From Trueperaceae bacterium (GTDB lineage Bacteria > Deinococcota > Deinococci > Deinococcales > Trueperaceae), in NCBI GenBank assembly GCA_024636105.1, contig JAGXHO010000197.1, positions 1 to 17,609 on the forward strand: DNA of 17,609 nt, in the 5' to 3' direction. Each line of letters starts with the position of its first letter. The first letter of the stretch is position 1. The notes under the pieces were generated by a model. The model ran no database searches. It saw only the letters and a program-made list of their open reading frames with translations, and was not told where the DNA came from. The translations under genes and the position numbers were made by a program. Below are positions 1 through 7,627 of the stretch, in pieces.

Positions 1-1751
1 AGGCGGTCGAGAACCTCGATCGGTTCGGACCCCACACGCCTGGCCGCGTCGCTCAGGAGCACCCGGAAGAAGCGTCGGTGCGCGCCTCTCGCCTCCTCGA
101 TCAACGCCACGTCCGTGCGTTCGCGCAGGTAGGTCCGCACGAGCGGATGGAAGCCGAAGCGCCCTCGCCCGCTGCCGTCGCTGCGAACGAGGGCTTGATC
201 GACGAGCTGAAGGAGGAGCGGGAGCGATACGCCGGCGACGGCCGCCGCGGCGTCGAACTGGAAGCCCGATTGGAACACGCTCAACCGAAGGAGGGCGTCG
301 CGTTCACGCTCGCCGAGGAGCCTCCAGGTCGGCTCGAAGGCCGAGCGCACGGCACGGTGGCATTCGGGGACGTCGACCGGTCCATGATCGAGGACGTCGA
401 GGGTGTCCGCGAGCGACGTTCGGATGGCGGCAACGCCGAGGACGCGCGTCATGCTCGCCGCCAGCTCGATGCCGAGCGGGTACCCCTCCAGTTCCGCGCA
501 GAGCGCTTCGATGGCATCGAGGTCCCTCGCCGCCGCTTCCGGCGGGAACCCGACCCGCTCAGCACGCTCGACGAAGAGGCGCGCCGCATCCGACGGATGC
601 CCGCCGGTGCGCGCGGTGGCGAGTCCCGCGAGCTCGACGGTGCGCTCCTCGGCGAGCCCCAACCGGGAGCGGCTCGTCACCAAAAGGCGCACGTTGGGCG
701 CCGAACGAAGCAGCACCGCCAAGTCCTCGACCGCGGGTAGGACGTGCTCGAAGTTGTCGAGCACCAAGAGCGCCTGCCACCCCGCGATCGCGTCCGCGAG
801 CGCGGCGGCGCTGGAGCCCGCGGCCGCCGGGAGCGCGAGCCGCGCGGCGATCGCCGAGGCGACCGCGCTCGGCTGCGGCACGGACTCGAGCGGCACGACC
901 ACGACCCCATCGCGAAAGCGCTCCGGCTCGTGGGCCGTCAGGCGCTCGGCGAGGCGCGCCGCGAGCCGGGTCTTCCCCACCCCACCCAAACCGAAGAGCG
1001 TGACGAGCCGCTGCTCAGGGTCGCGAAGCAGGGCGTCGAGCGCCCGGAGTTCGTCCTGCCGTCCGAAGAACGGGATGTTCCGATGCGGCGCCTCGGCCAC
1101 TGCCGTGCGCGCTCGAGCACGCCGCTCGATCCGCGGCCGCTCGAGGTCGAGGCCGTACCCGTCGGCCAGCTCACGCAGCTGCACGGCCTCCGGCAACCCC
1201 AACTTCTCGAGGACCGGCAGCGCGCTCGCCAGCTCGTCCATCTCGAGCTCCGGGGCGTCGCGCAGCGAGACCGCGTGGAGGGCGAGCTGCCGCGCGTCCT
1301 CCAACCGCCCCTCGCCGAGCGCCGCCCGCGCCCGGTGAAGCGCCGCCGACCGCACGCGCCGCGCGATCGCCTCGCGGGTGGCGAAGAGCCAGTCTTCGAG
1401 GTCGACGCCGAGCTCCACGTCGAGGCCGTCCAGGAAGGGGCCGTCGTAGGCGGCGAGGACCGCCTCGTAGCGGTAGGCGTCGAAATCGGCGAGCAGGTCG
1501 GTGGCGTCGCACGGGATGCGGCTGGCGATGCGGTCGTCGGGGAGGAGGTCGACGACCTCCGCCTTGCGCAGATGGCGCAGGCTCGTCGAGAGGCTGTCGC
1601 GCGGGTCGTCGGCGTCGCGGAAGAAGACGTCGGACAGCTCGCGCCGGCTGGTGGGACCGTTCAGCGCGAGGTACGCGAGCTTCAGCAGCGGCTTCGGACG
1701 CGTCAGCGACGCGCCCTCGAGCCGAAGAGCCCCGAGCGTCCTCAACTTCAT
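1..1751 (-). CDS. SARP/AfsR-like regulator with BTAD and NB-ARC (STAND) ATPase, 3' end cut by window
   Basis: Reading leftwards from ATG at 1751, the frame stays open to the window edge, giving about 583 residues without a stop. Residues 1-70 resemble a winged-helix DNA-binding domain (begins MKLRTLGALRLEG, with TSLRHLRK in the helical part). Residues about 80-200 resemble a bacterial transcriptional activation domain of helical repeats (SRIPCDATDLLADFDAYR, then AALGEGRLEDARQLALHAV). A P-loop GLGGVGKTRLAARL follows near residue 260, then a Walker B-like LLVLDNFEHVLP and a sensor LLVTSRSRLGL, typical of NB-ARC/STAND signalling ATPases. Such proteins normally end in TPR-like repeats that sense a ligand or partner, but that part is outside the window. 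The target genes are unknown. It is divergent from the reductase operon and has its own promoter and an inverted repeat just upstream. Confidence 0.88.
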   Translation of the reverse strand, partial: MKLRTLGALRLEGASLTRPKPLLKLAYLALNGPTSRRELSDVFFRDADDPRDSLSTSLRHLRKAEVVDLLPDDRIASRIPCDATDLLADFDAYRYEAVLAAYDGPFLDGLDVELGVDLEDWLFATREAIARRVRSAALHRARAALGEGRLEDARQLALHAVSLRDAPELEMDELASALPVLEKLGLPEAVQLRELADGYGLDLERPRIERRARARTAVAEAPHRNIPFFGRQDELRALDALLRDPEQRLVTLFGLGGVGKTRLAARLAERLTAHEPERFRDGVVVVPLESVPQPSAVASAIAARLALPAAAGSSAAALADAIAGWQALLVLDNFEHVLPAVEDLAVLLRSAPNVRLLVTSRSRLGLAEERTVELAGLATARTGGHPSDAARLFVERAERVGFPPEAAARDLDAIEALCAELEGYPLGIELAASMTRVLGVAAIRTSLADTLDVLDHGPVDVPECHRAVRSAFEPTWRLLGERERDALLRLSVFQSGFQFDAAAAVAGVSLPLLLQLVDQALVRSDGSGRGRFGFHPLVRTYLRERTDVALIEEARGAHRRFFRVLLSDAARRVGSEPIEVLDR

Positions 1752-1760
1752 GAGACGCTC

Positions 1761-1766
1761 ATCCTA
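1761..1766 (-). promoter_or_regulatory. -10 hexamer (TAGGAT) for the BTAD/NB-ARC regulator, near-leaderless
   Basis: On the minus strand TAGGAT fits TANNNT and ends 9 bases before the ATG at 1751. There is no ribosome binding site in between, so transcription would start at or within a few bases of the start codon. The same hexamer is used before the oxidoreductase at 15630. No good -35 is visible. Confidence 0.5.
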
Positions 1767-1767
1767 G

Positions 1768-1781
1768 GGGACGTTCGTCCC
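1768..1781. promoter_or_regulatory. Inverted repeat GGGACG-tt-CGTCCC, candidate operator
   Basis: Two perfect 6-base arms are separated by 2 bases, one base upstream of the -10 hexamer of the BTAD/NB-ARC regulator gene. A protein bound here would sit in the -10/-35 spacer. The same arms, with no spacer, occur at the same place before the Crp/Fnr-type gene (5314-5327). The rest of the 1752-1890 intergenic region shows only the weak promoter of the next gene. Confidence 0.45.
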
Positions 1782-1873
1782 GAAGGCAAGTACGGGCGGG
1801 GCCGAAGCCTGCGGCGCGCTGCTCAGCAGGCATGCGCGTGACGCCTTCCACGACCGATCGCCACCGCACCGGC

Positions 1874-1879
1874 TAACCT
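1874..1879 (+). promoter_or_regulatory. Possible -10 hexamer (TAACCT) for the reductase operon
   Basis: TAACCT fits TANNNT and ends 11 bases before ATG at 1891. No Shine-Dalgarno sequence lies in between, so the message would have a leader of only a few bases. The spacing is longer than for the other leaderless promoters in this window, so the call is weak. Confidence 0.3.
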
Positions 1880-1890
1880 TCCGTCCGACC

Positions 1891-2460
1891 ATGGCGCCAC
1901 CGACGACGACCCAGTACTCCACGGCCTCGAGCCTCGACGGCTTCGTTGCCACCCCCGACCACGACCTGGGGTGGCTGCTCCAGTTCGGCGACGCTGGCAG
2001 CGGCTACGACGCCTTCTACCGGGAGGTCGGGGCGGTCGCGATGGGGTCGTCCACCTACAGCTGGCTGCTTCGGCACCACGTGCGGCCGGAAGGGCGCGCG
2101 CCGCAGCCTTGGCCGTACGCGGTGCCGGCGTGGGTCTTCACGAGCCGCGAGCTCCCGACCGTCGACGGCGCCGACGTGACCTTCGTCCGTGGCGACGTTC
2201 GCCCCGTGCACGCGGCGATGGTCGCGGCGGCCGCCGGCAAGAACGTCTGGATCGTCGGCGGCGGCGACCTGGCGGGCCAGTTCCTCGACGCCGACCTGCT
2301 CGACGAGCTGATCGTCCAGGTGGTGTCGGTGACGCTGGGCGCGGGCGCGCCGCTCCTCCCCCGACGCGTCGCGACGCCGCCGCTGCGGCTCGTCTCGGCG
2401 ACGCCGTACGGCGCGGCGTGGGTCGAGCTGCGCTACGAGGTCCCCAAAGGCGCCGCATGA
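1891..2460 (+). CDS. Dihydrofolate reductase / RibD C-terminal domain family protein
   Basis: This 189-residue protein fits the single-domain DHFR-like/RibD_C family (YwjB/YyaP type), which binds NADPH. The substrates of most members are unknown, so true folate reduction should not be assumed. Visible motifs are SLDGFVA at residues 14-20, GSSTYSWL near 52, and VWIVGGGDLAGQFLDADLLDEL from about 118, the nucleotide-binding glycine loop and following helix of the family. The C-terminal strand pattern (VELRYEV) also fits. It is the first gene of a three-gene operon, and its stop overlaps the next start as ATGA. The start at 1891 is preceded by no clear ribosome binding site. Confidence 0.87.
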   Translation: MAPPTTTQYSTASSLDGFVATPDHDLGWLLQFGDAGSGYDAFYREVGAVAMGSSTYSWLLRHHVRPEGRAPQPWPYAVPAWVFTSRELPTVDGADVTFVRGDVRPVHAAMVAAAAGKNVWIVGGGDLAGQFLDADLLDELIVQVVSVTLGAGAPLLPRRVATPPLRLVSATPYGAAWVELRYEVPKGAA

Positions 2461-3830
2461 ACCGTCCCCCGGTCCTCTTCGTCCACGGCTACTCGAGCGG
2501 CCCGGGTGCCTTCGACACCTGGCGCCGCATCCTGACGGAACGCGGCCGCGACCCCGCGCGGCTCATCGACGTGCATTACGAGTCGCTCGTCCAAGCCGTC
2601 ACCCTCAAGGACGTGGGCGAGGCGTTCGCGCACGCGATCGGCGCAGACCCGCGCCTCGACCCGGAGGAGCCCTTCGACGCGCTGGTCCACTCGACCGGCA
2701 TGCTGGTGGTGCGCGCCTGGATGGCGCTCGACCCCGCGCGCCACCGGCGCCGGCTGCGCCACCTCGTCGCCCTCGCGCCCGCCACCTTCGGGTCGCCGCT
2801 CGCGCACAAGGGGCGCGGGTACGTGGGGAAGCTGCTGGTGGGGAACCGCGACCTGGGTCCGGACTTCCTGGCGGTGGGCGACGAGGTTCTCGACGGCCTC
2901 GAACTGGGGAGCCGCTTCACCTGGGACCTCGCCCACCACGACCTGGTCGGCCCCCGCGCCGAGGCGTTGCGCGATCTGCCCGGCCCGCGCACCTTCGTGC
3001 TGTGCGGGATCGACGGCTTCCGCGGGCTCAAGGGCCTCGCGAACGAGCCCGGCACCGATGGCGCCGTGCGGCTCGCGGGCACCGCACTCAACACCCGCAA
3101 GATCGCGCTCGACCTGACCCTGGACGCCGACGCCGGCCGCGAGGCCGAGCGCACCGTGACCGCCCCCTGGTCGGTGCCCGACGCGCCGCTGATCGCGCTC
3201 GCCGGGCTCAACCATGGCACCATCCTCAGCGAGCCGACCGCCAAGGCCGTCGACCTGGTCGCCCGCGCGCTCGACGTCGCCGACGACACCGACCACGCGG
3301 CCTGGCACGCGGACGCGACCGCCCACGGAGCGCGCGTGCTGCAGCAGGCGCAGCGCCGAGCGAAGCCGCTCGGACGCTGGCAGCAGCTCGTCGTCCGGGT
3401 GATCGACGAGCGCGGCGACGCGGTGCCCGACTACTACCTCGACTTCGTGCACCGCGCGCCGGGCGCGCGCCGCTGGCGGGTCATCGAGGGCGTGCGGATG
3501 CACGTCCACCCGTACGGCCGCGACCCCAGCCTGCGCTGCTTCCACCTCGACCTCGACTCGTTCGCCCTCCCGACCGGCACGACGCTCGGGCTGCGGCTCC
3601 TCGCCCACACGGGCTCCAGCCGGGTGCGCTACCGCGGCTACGCGAGCGCCTCGCTCGTCATGCACGCGTCGGTCGAGTCGGCCGTCGAGAGCGCCGCTTG
3701 GACGGCGGCGCTCGACCTGTCGCGGCTCGAACGGATCGAGCTCTTCTACCCGTTCACCACGACGCTCGTGGAGCTGACCATCGACCGCGATCCGGTCCAG
3801 GGCGCCGTCGTGCGGTTGGTCGGGCGATGA
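2457..3830 (+). CDS. Alpha/beta hydrolase (esterase/lipase-like) with C-terminal extension
   Basis: The 457-residue protein starts with an alpha/beta-hydrolase strand and oxyanion segment PVLFVHGYSSGPGAFDTW. The likely nucleophile is Ser79 in LVHSTGML, where the first glycine of the usual GxSxG elbow is replaced by valine. A likely catalytic histidine lies in LAGLNHGTI near residue 255. Residues from about 310 to the end form a separate, probably beta-rich domain (VVRVIDERGDAVPDYYLDF onward) that ordinary lipases lack. No signal peptide is visible, so it is probably cytoplasmic. The substrate is unknown. ATG at 2457 overlaps the previous stop, and its own stop overlaps the DUF2071 start, so translation is probably coupled across all three genes. 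Confidence 0.82.
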   Translation: MNRPPVLFVHGYSSGPGAFDTWRRILTERGRDPARLIDVHYESLVQAVTLKDVGEAFAHAIGADPRLDPEEPFDALVHSTGMLVVRAWMALDPARHRRRLRHLVALAPATFGSPLAHKGRGYVGKLLVGNRDLGPDFLAVGDEVLDGLELGSRFTWDLAHHDLVGPRAEALRDLPGPRTFVLCGIDGFRGLKGLANEPGTDGAVRLAGTALNTRKIALDLTLDADAGREAERTVTAPWSVPDAPLIALAGLNHGTILSEPTAKAVDLVARALDVADDTDHAAWHADATAHGARVLQQAQRRAKPLGRWQQLVVRVIDERGDAVPDYYLDFVHRAPGARRWRVIEGVRMHVHPYGRDPSLRCFHLDLDSFALPTGTTLGLRLLAHTGSSRVRYRGYASASLVMHASVESAVESAAWTAALDLSRLERIELFYPFTTTLVELTIDRDPVQGAVVRLVGR

Positions 3831-4573
3831 GCGGCCGCCGGCACCCCGCCTTCGCCCGCACCGACCACCGCCCCTGGCCGCAGCCGAAGGGTCCGTGGGC
3901 CTGGCGTCAGTCGTGGCGCGAGTTGCTCTTCGTGCATTGGCCGGTGCCCGCCGCGGCGCTGCGGCCGCTGGTCCCGGCGGGGCTGGAGGTCCAGGAGTTC
4001 GACGGGACGTCGTGGGTGGGCGTCGTCCCCTTCCGCATGGAGGGCGTGATGCGGCGGCCGTTCCCCGACCTGCCCGGCGTCTCCGCTTTCCCGGAGCTGA
4101 ACGTCCGGCTCTACGTCGAGGCGGACGGCAAGCCCGGCGTCTGGTTCCTGAGCCTCGACGCCGCCAACCCGCTGGCCGTCTGGGCCGCGCGTCGCTTCCT
4201 CCACCTCCCGTACCACCTCGCCGACATCGCGATGGAGCGCGCGGGCGACGACCTCACCTTCGCCTCGCAACGACGTGGCGGGCCCGAGCGCTTCGACGCG
4301 CGGTACGGTCCGACCGGCCCCGACGAGGAAGCGGACCCGGGCACGCTCGAGCACTGGCTGACCGAGCGCTACTGCCTCTACGCCGCGGCACCGGACGGAC
4401 GGCTGCTGCGCAACGAGGTCCACCACGCGCCCTGGCCGTTGCAGCCGGCGTACGCGCACCTCGAACCGAACACCCTACTCGCCGGCTTCGGCCTCGACGT
4501 GGGCCCCGGTCGGCCGCACGTCCGCTACGCCGCAGGCGTCGACGTGGTGGTGTGGGACGCGGACCCCGTGTGA
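3827..4573 (+). CDS. DUF2071 (YqjF-like) family protein
   Basis: This 248-residue protein matches the DUF2071/YqjF pattern. Near the N-terminus it has WRELLFVHWPVPAAALRPLV and then VPAGLEV, followed by WVGVVPFRMEGV, FPELNVRLYV and GVWFLSLDAANPLAVWAARR, and late in the chain EHWLTERYCLY and EVHHAPWPLQPA. The biochemical role of the family is not established. It is the last gene of the operon with the reductase and hydrolase, and starts by ATGA overlap at 3827. Its final 49 bases overlap the 3' end of the Crp/Fnr-type gene on the opposite strand. Confidence 0.85.
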   Translation: MSGRRHPAFARTDHRPWPQPKGPWAWRQSWRELLFVHWPVPAAALRPLVPAGLEVQEFDGTSWVGVVPFRMEGVMRRPFPDLPGVSAFPELNVRLYVEADGKPGVWFLSLDAANPLAVWAARRFLHLPYHLADIAMERAGDDLTFASQRRGGPERFDARYGPTGPDEEADPGTLEHWLTERYCLYAAAPDGRLLRNEVHHAPWPLQPAYAHLEPNTLLAGFGLDVGPGRPHVRYAAGVDVVVWDADPV

Positions 4574-5283
4574 TCGGGATTGCGGAACCACGCGGGCGCA
4601 GCTTCGTCGGCAGCGACCGCGGGCAGCGCCGCGCCAGCGAGCTCCCGCAGCCGAACCACGTCGATCGTGTACGTGCCGCGTGCGCCGGCGGCCGCGTGCG
4701 CTCGTCGGAACTCGGCCATGGCGACCGACACGCTCGCACGCTGAGCACCGATGAGCGCCGCGAAGGCCTGGTGGTTGAGCCCGCAGGACAGCACCCGCCG
4801 CCCGTCGTGCCCGGGCTCCCCGAAGCGTTGCGCGAGGTCCACCATCGCGGCGGCCAAGCGCTCCTGGACGGGCCGGTACGCGCATGCCTGGTCGTCCCAG
4901 GCGGCGCGCAACCGCCGGACGACGCTCTGCGCCACGGCGACGGCGCGCACCGGATCGCTCCTCAAGTCGGTGACGAAGGTCGCACGGTCGCAGGCGGTGG
5001 CCGTCACGGTACCCAGCGCGACCGCGTCGGCGACCAGGGTCTCGTGCCCGAGCGCCGCCTCGACGCCGAGCAAGTCGCCGGCGCCCACGACCGCGAGGAT
5101 CCGGTCGCGCCCGTCGAAGGCGGGCACGACGAGTTTGACCAAGCCCTGTTCGATCTTCAGCACGTCGCCGACGTCGCCGGCGTGCAGAAGCGTCTCCCCG
5201 CGGCGGTAGCGCCGCCGCACCGCACGTGCATCGCCAAGTCGAACGGGGGCGTCGAAGCGCAGGATCGGCGGGCTCGGGTGCAT
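4525..5283 (-). CDS. Crp/Fnr-family transcriptional regulator
   Basis: The 252-residue protein has an N-terminal cyclic-nucleotide-type beta-roll (RRYRRGETLLHAGDVGDVLKI, then DRILAVVGAGDLLGVEAAL), a long dimer helix near residues 115-150, and a Crp-type helix-turn-helix at about 169-195 (LNHQAFAALIGAQRASVSV). The Arg-Ser pair that holds the cAMP phosphate in E. coli Crp is not seen. Its three cysteines are not clustered near the N-terminus, so an Fnr-type iron-sulfur cluster is unlikely. The effector is therefore unknown. The ATG at 5283 was chosen because a strong AGGAGGT lies 5 bases upstream; a longer frame to 5358 has no such support. The last 16 residues overlap the DUF2071 gene antisense. 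It is divergent from the two-component genes. Confidence 0.88.
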   Translation of the reverse strand: MHPSPPILRFDAPVRLGDARAVRRRYRRGETLLHAGDVGDVLKIEQGLVKLVVPAFDGRDRILAVVGAGDLLGVEAALGHETLVADAVALGTVTATACDRATFVTDLRSDPVRAVAVAQSVVRRLRAAWDDQACAYRPVQERLAAAMVDLAQRFGEPGHDGRRVLSCGLNHQAFAALIGAQRASVSVAMAEFRRAHAAAGARGTYTIDVVRLRELAGAALPAVAADEAAPAWFRNPDHTGSASHTTTSTPAA

Positions 5284-5288
5284 GGTCG

Positions 5289-5310
5289 ACCTCCTGTGCC
5301 GGTCAACGTA
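5289..5310 (-). promoter_or_regulatory. Promoter -10 (TACGTT) and Shine-Dalgarno of the Crp/Fnr-type gene
   Basis: On the minus strand TACGTT occupies 5310-5305 and AGGAGGT occupies 5295-5289, 5 bases before the ATG at 5283. Unlike most first genes in this window, this one has a short leader with a strong ribosome binding site. No good -35 is visible. Confidence 0.45.
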
Positions 5311-5313
5311 GGG

Positions 5314-5327
5314 CGGGACGCGTCCCG
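5314..5327. promoter_or_regulatory. Perfect 14-bp palindrome CGGGACGCGTCCCG, candidate operator
   Basis: The palindrome lies 3 bases upstream of the -10 hexamer of the Crp/Fnr-type gene, inside the expected spacer. Its arms GGGACG and CGTCCC are the same as those of the repeat at 1768-1781. A second, shorter palindrome GAACGTTC lies at 5338-5345 in the same intergenic region. I see no clear -10 for the divergent response regulator gene. Confidence 0.5.
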
Positions 5328-5414
5328 ACGGCATCCCGAACGTTCCCCGATTCGTCACGGGCCATGCCGACCGACCGTGATGCGGCCGTGAAGGCCCCCA
5401 TGGGAGACTGACGC

Positions 5415-6128
5415 ATGCAGCGACGCACCGTGGTCGTGGTCGAGGACGACCGCGACATCGCCGAGCTCGTGCGCGGCGCCCTCGCCGAGGCCGGGTGGGC
5501 GGTGCGCGTCGTACGCGACGGCGCGTCGGGCCTCGAGGCCGGGCTCGATGCCGCCACCGACCTGGTCGTGCTCGACCTGATGCTGCCGGGCATGGACGGA
5601 CTCGACGTGGCCCGACGGTTGCGCGACGCTCGACCCGAGTTGCTGCTGCTCATGCTGACCGCGAAGGCGACGGAGCTCGACCGCGTGCTCGGCCTGGAGA
5701 TCGGCGCCGACGATTACGTGACCAAGCCGTTCAGCCTCCGCGAGCTGCAGGCGCGCGTCAAGGCGCTCGTCCGGCGCCAAGAGGCGGCGCGCGACGCGCC
5801 GACGGCGGGCGCACGGATCGAAGTGGGGCCGCTGTCGATCGACCCGGCGGGTCGGTCGGCGACGCTCGACGGCGCCGCCGTCCACCTCACGCAGCGCGAG
5901 TTCGACCTGCTCGCCTTCCTGGCGCGGCACGCCGGCCAGGTGTTCTCGCGCCACGAGCTGCTCGACCGGATCTGGGGCGCGGGCTTCGACGGCTACGCGC
6001 ACACGGTCAACTCGCACATCAACCGGCTTCGGACCAAGGTCGAGCGCGACCCCACCGATCCGCAGCTCATCCAGACCGTTTGGGGCCGCGGCTACAAGCT
6101 GGTGGCGCCCAGCGATCCACGTCCGTGA
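5415..6128 (+). CDS. OmpR/PhoB-family response regulator
   Basis: The 237-residue protein has a receiver domain at residues 5-118 with the acidic pair Asp11/Asp12, phospho-acceptor Asp54 in VVLDLMLPGMDGL, Thr82 in LMLTAKA, and Lys104 in DDYVTKPF. A winged-helix DNA-binding domain follows at about 135-232 (VHLTQREFDLLAFLARHAGQ, then HINRLRTKVE and VWGRGYKLV). It would bind DNA when phosphorylated by the kinase encoded next, whose GTG start overlaps its stop. GGGAG about 9 bases before the ATG at 5415 is a fair ribosome binding site. The signal and the target genes cannot be deduced here. Confidence 0.96.
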   Translation: MQRRTVVVVEDDRDIAELVRGALAEAGWAVRVVRDGASGLEAGLDAATDLVVLDLMLPGMDGLDVARRLRDARPELLLLMLTAKATELDRVLGLEIGADDYVTKPFSLRELQARVKALVRRQEAARDAPTAGARIEVGPLSIDPAGRSATLDGAAVHLTQREFDLLAFLARHAGQVFSRHELLDRIWGAGFDGYAHTVNSHINRLRTKVERDPTDPQLIQTVWGRGYKLVAPSDPRP

Positions 6129-7627
6129 GGCGACCGCTCGGCCTCCACCTACGGCTGGCGGCGGTGCTCGTGGCGATCCTGGTCCCGGCGGGCGCCGCGT
6201 TGGTGGCAGCCTCGCTCTCGGCGGCGCGCTCGTACCACGCGGAGGTCACGCAGCGCCAGAACGCTGCCCTGGCGCGCAACCTCCTGTCCGATGCATCCGA
6301 CCTGGACGCCGGCGCGCTCATGGGGGACGAGCTCGACGAGCTGATCAAGATGCTCGGCATGGCCAACCCGGGCGTCGAGATCTACCTGGTGGACCCGGCG
6401 GGCCGCGTCCTGCAGGCGCCCTCGCTCGGACCGCTCGCCAGCGAGCGCGTCGACCTGGAGGCCGTCGCGCGCTTCGAAGAGGTCGCGGCCGGGAACGGTG
6501 GTTTCCCGGTTCTCGGCACCGATCCGCGGCGCGGCGGACGCGCTCCGTTCTCGGCCGCCGCGCTCACGGGAGGCGGGTACCTCTACGTGGTGCTGACCGA
6601 CGAGGCGCGCGCCACGCTGCTGCGGAGCGTGCAGACGAGCACCACGCTGCGCTTGATCGCCTGGGGCGGCGGGCTCGGCGTGGCCGTGGTGGTGCTCGTG
6701 GGGATCGGGGCCTTCTCGCTCCTGACGCGCCGCTTGCGCCGGCTCGGCGCCGCGGTCCGCGGCTTCGACCCGGCGACCGGGGCGCTCGACCTCGCCGAGA
6801 GCGACCGCGCCTCGCCGCCGCGCGACGAGATCGACCAGCTCGGCCATGGGGTCGCTGCGCTCGGCGAGCGGGTGCGCGCCCAGATCGACGCCCTCGCCGA
6901 TGCCGACCGCGCCCGCCGCGAGCTGATCACGAACGTGTCCCACGACCTGCGCACGCCGCTCACCGCGCTGCACGGATCGCTCGAAGCGGCGGGCGACCTC
7001 GTCGAGCGAGCTGGGGCGAACGCCGCCCTGACCGTCCATGTCGAGACCGCGCGCCGCAACGCCGAGCGGCTCGGTCGCCGGATCGATCAGCTGTTCCTGC
7101 TGGCCACGCTCGATGGCCCGGAGCCGCCGCTGCACGTCGAGCCCTTCCCCCTCGTCGACCTCGTCCAGGACGTCGTCCAGCGGTTCGAGCCGCACGCACG
7201 CAGCCGCGGCGTCGCGCTGACGGCCGAGGTCGAGGCGGGGCTTCCCTTCCTCACCGCCGACCTCGGGCAGGTCGAGCGCGCGCTGTCGAACCTCGTCGAC
7301 AACGCGTTGCGCCACACCCCGGCGGGCGGCACGGTCGCCGTGATCGCCGAGCGCGACGGACCGTGGGTGCGCCTCGCCGTCGCGGACACGGGGCCGGGGC
7401 TCGCCCGGGAGCACCACTCGGCGGTGTTCGAACGCTTCTACCGGGTGGAACGCGATCGCGGCGGTGAGGGCACCGGGCTCGGACTCGCGATCGTGCGGCG
7501 CATCGCCGAGGTGCACGGCGGGAACGTCGGGGTCGAGAGCACGCTCCGGCAGGGGTCGCGCTTCTGGCTGACGCTGCCGCTCGTCGCCCCGTCGCCGGTG
7601 CGGATCATGGATGGCGTCCGCGGTTAG
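6125..7627 (+). CDS. Membrane sensor histidine kinase
   Basis: The frame begins at GTG 6125, which overlaps the regulator's TGA, and gives 500 residues. A membrane segment lies at about residues 8-31, then an extracytoplasmic sensor region of about 140 residues, then a second membrane segment at about 176-198 (LIAWGGGLGVAVVVLVGIGAF). A HAMP-like linker leads to the H-box NVSHDLRTPLTAL with His273. The ATP-binding domain has an N-box LVDNALRH (Asn393), G1 VADTGPGLA (Asp421), an F-box VFERFYRVERDRGG, and G2 GEGTGLGLAIVRRI. All catalytic motifs are intact. It should autophosphorylate and pass phosphate to the adjacent OmpR-type regulator. The sensed signal is unknown. Its stop overlaps the stop of the convergent transporter gene by 3 bases. 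Confidence 0.95.
   Translation: MRRPLGLHLRLAAVLVAILVPAGAALVAASLSAARSYHAEVTQRQNAALARNLLSDASDLDAGALMGDELDELIKMLGMANPGVEIYLVDPAGRVLQAPSLGPLASERVDLEAVARFEEVAAGNGGFPVLGTDPRRGGRAPFSAAALTGGGYLYVVLTDEARATLLRSVQTSTTLRLIAWGGGLGVAVVVLVGIGAFSLLTRRLRRLGAAVRGFDPATGALDLAESDRASPPRDEIDQLGHGVAALGERVRAQIDALADADRARRELITNVSHDLRTPLTALHGSLEAAGDLVERAGANAALTVHVETARRNAERLGRRIDQLFLLATLDGPEPPLHVEPFPLVDLVQDVVQRFEPHARSRGVALTAEVEAGLPFLTADLGQVERALSNLVDNALRHTPAGGTVAVIAERDGPWVRLAVADTGPGLAREHHSAVFERFYRVERDRGGEGTGLGLAIVRRIAEVHGGNVGVESTLRQGSRFWLTLPLVAPSPVRIMDGVRG

Noticed and set aside
1748..1762. Four-codon frame MSVS ending in ATGA at the start of the BTAD regulator
   Set aside because: Its ATG overlaps the -10 hexamer TAGGAT, so it would lie upstream of the transcription start.
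5301..5310. TTGAC on the minus strand as a Crp/Fnr half-site before the Crp-type gene
   Set aside because: No matching second half-site lies at the proper spacing, and the sequence overlaps the -10.
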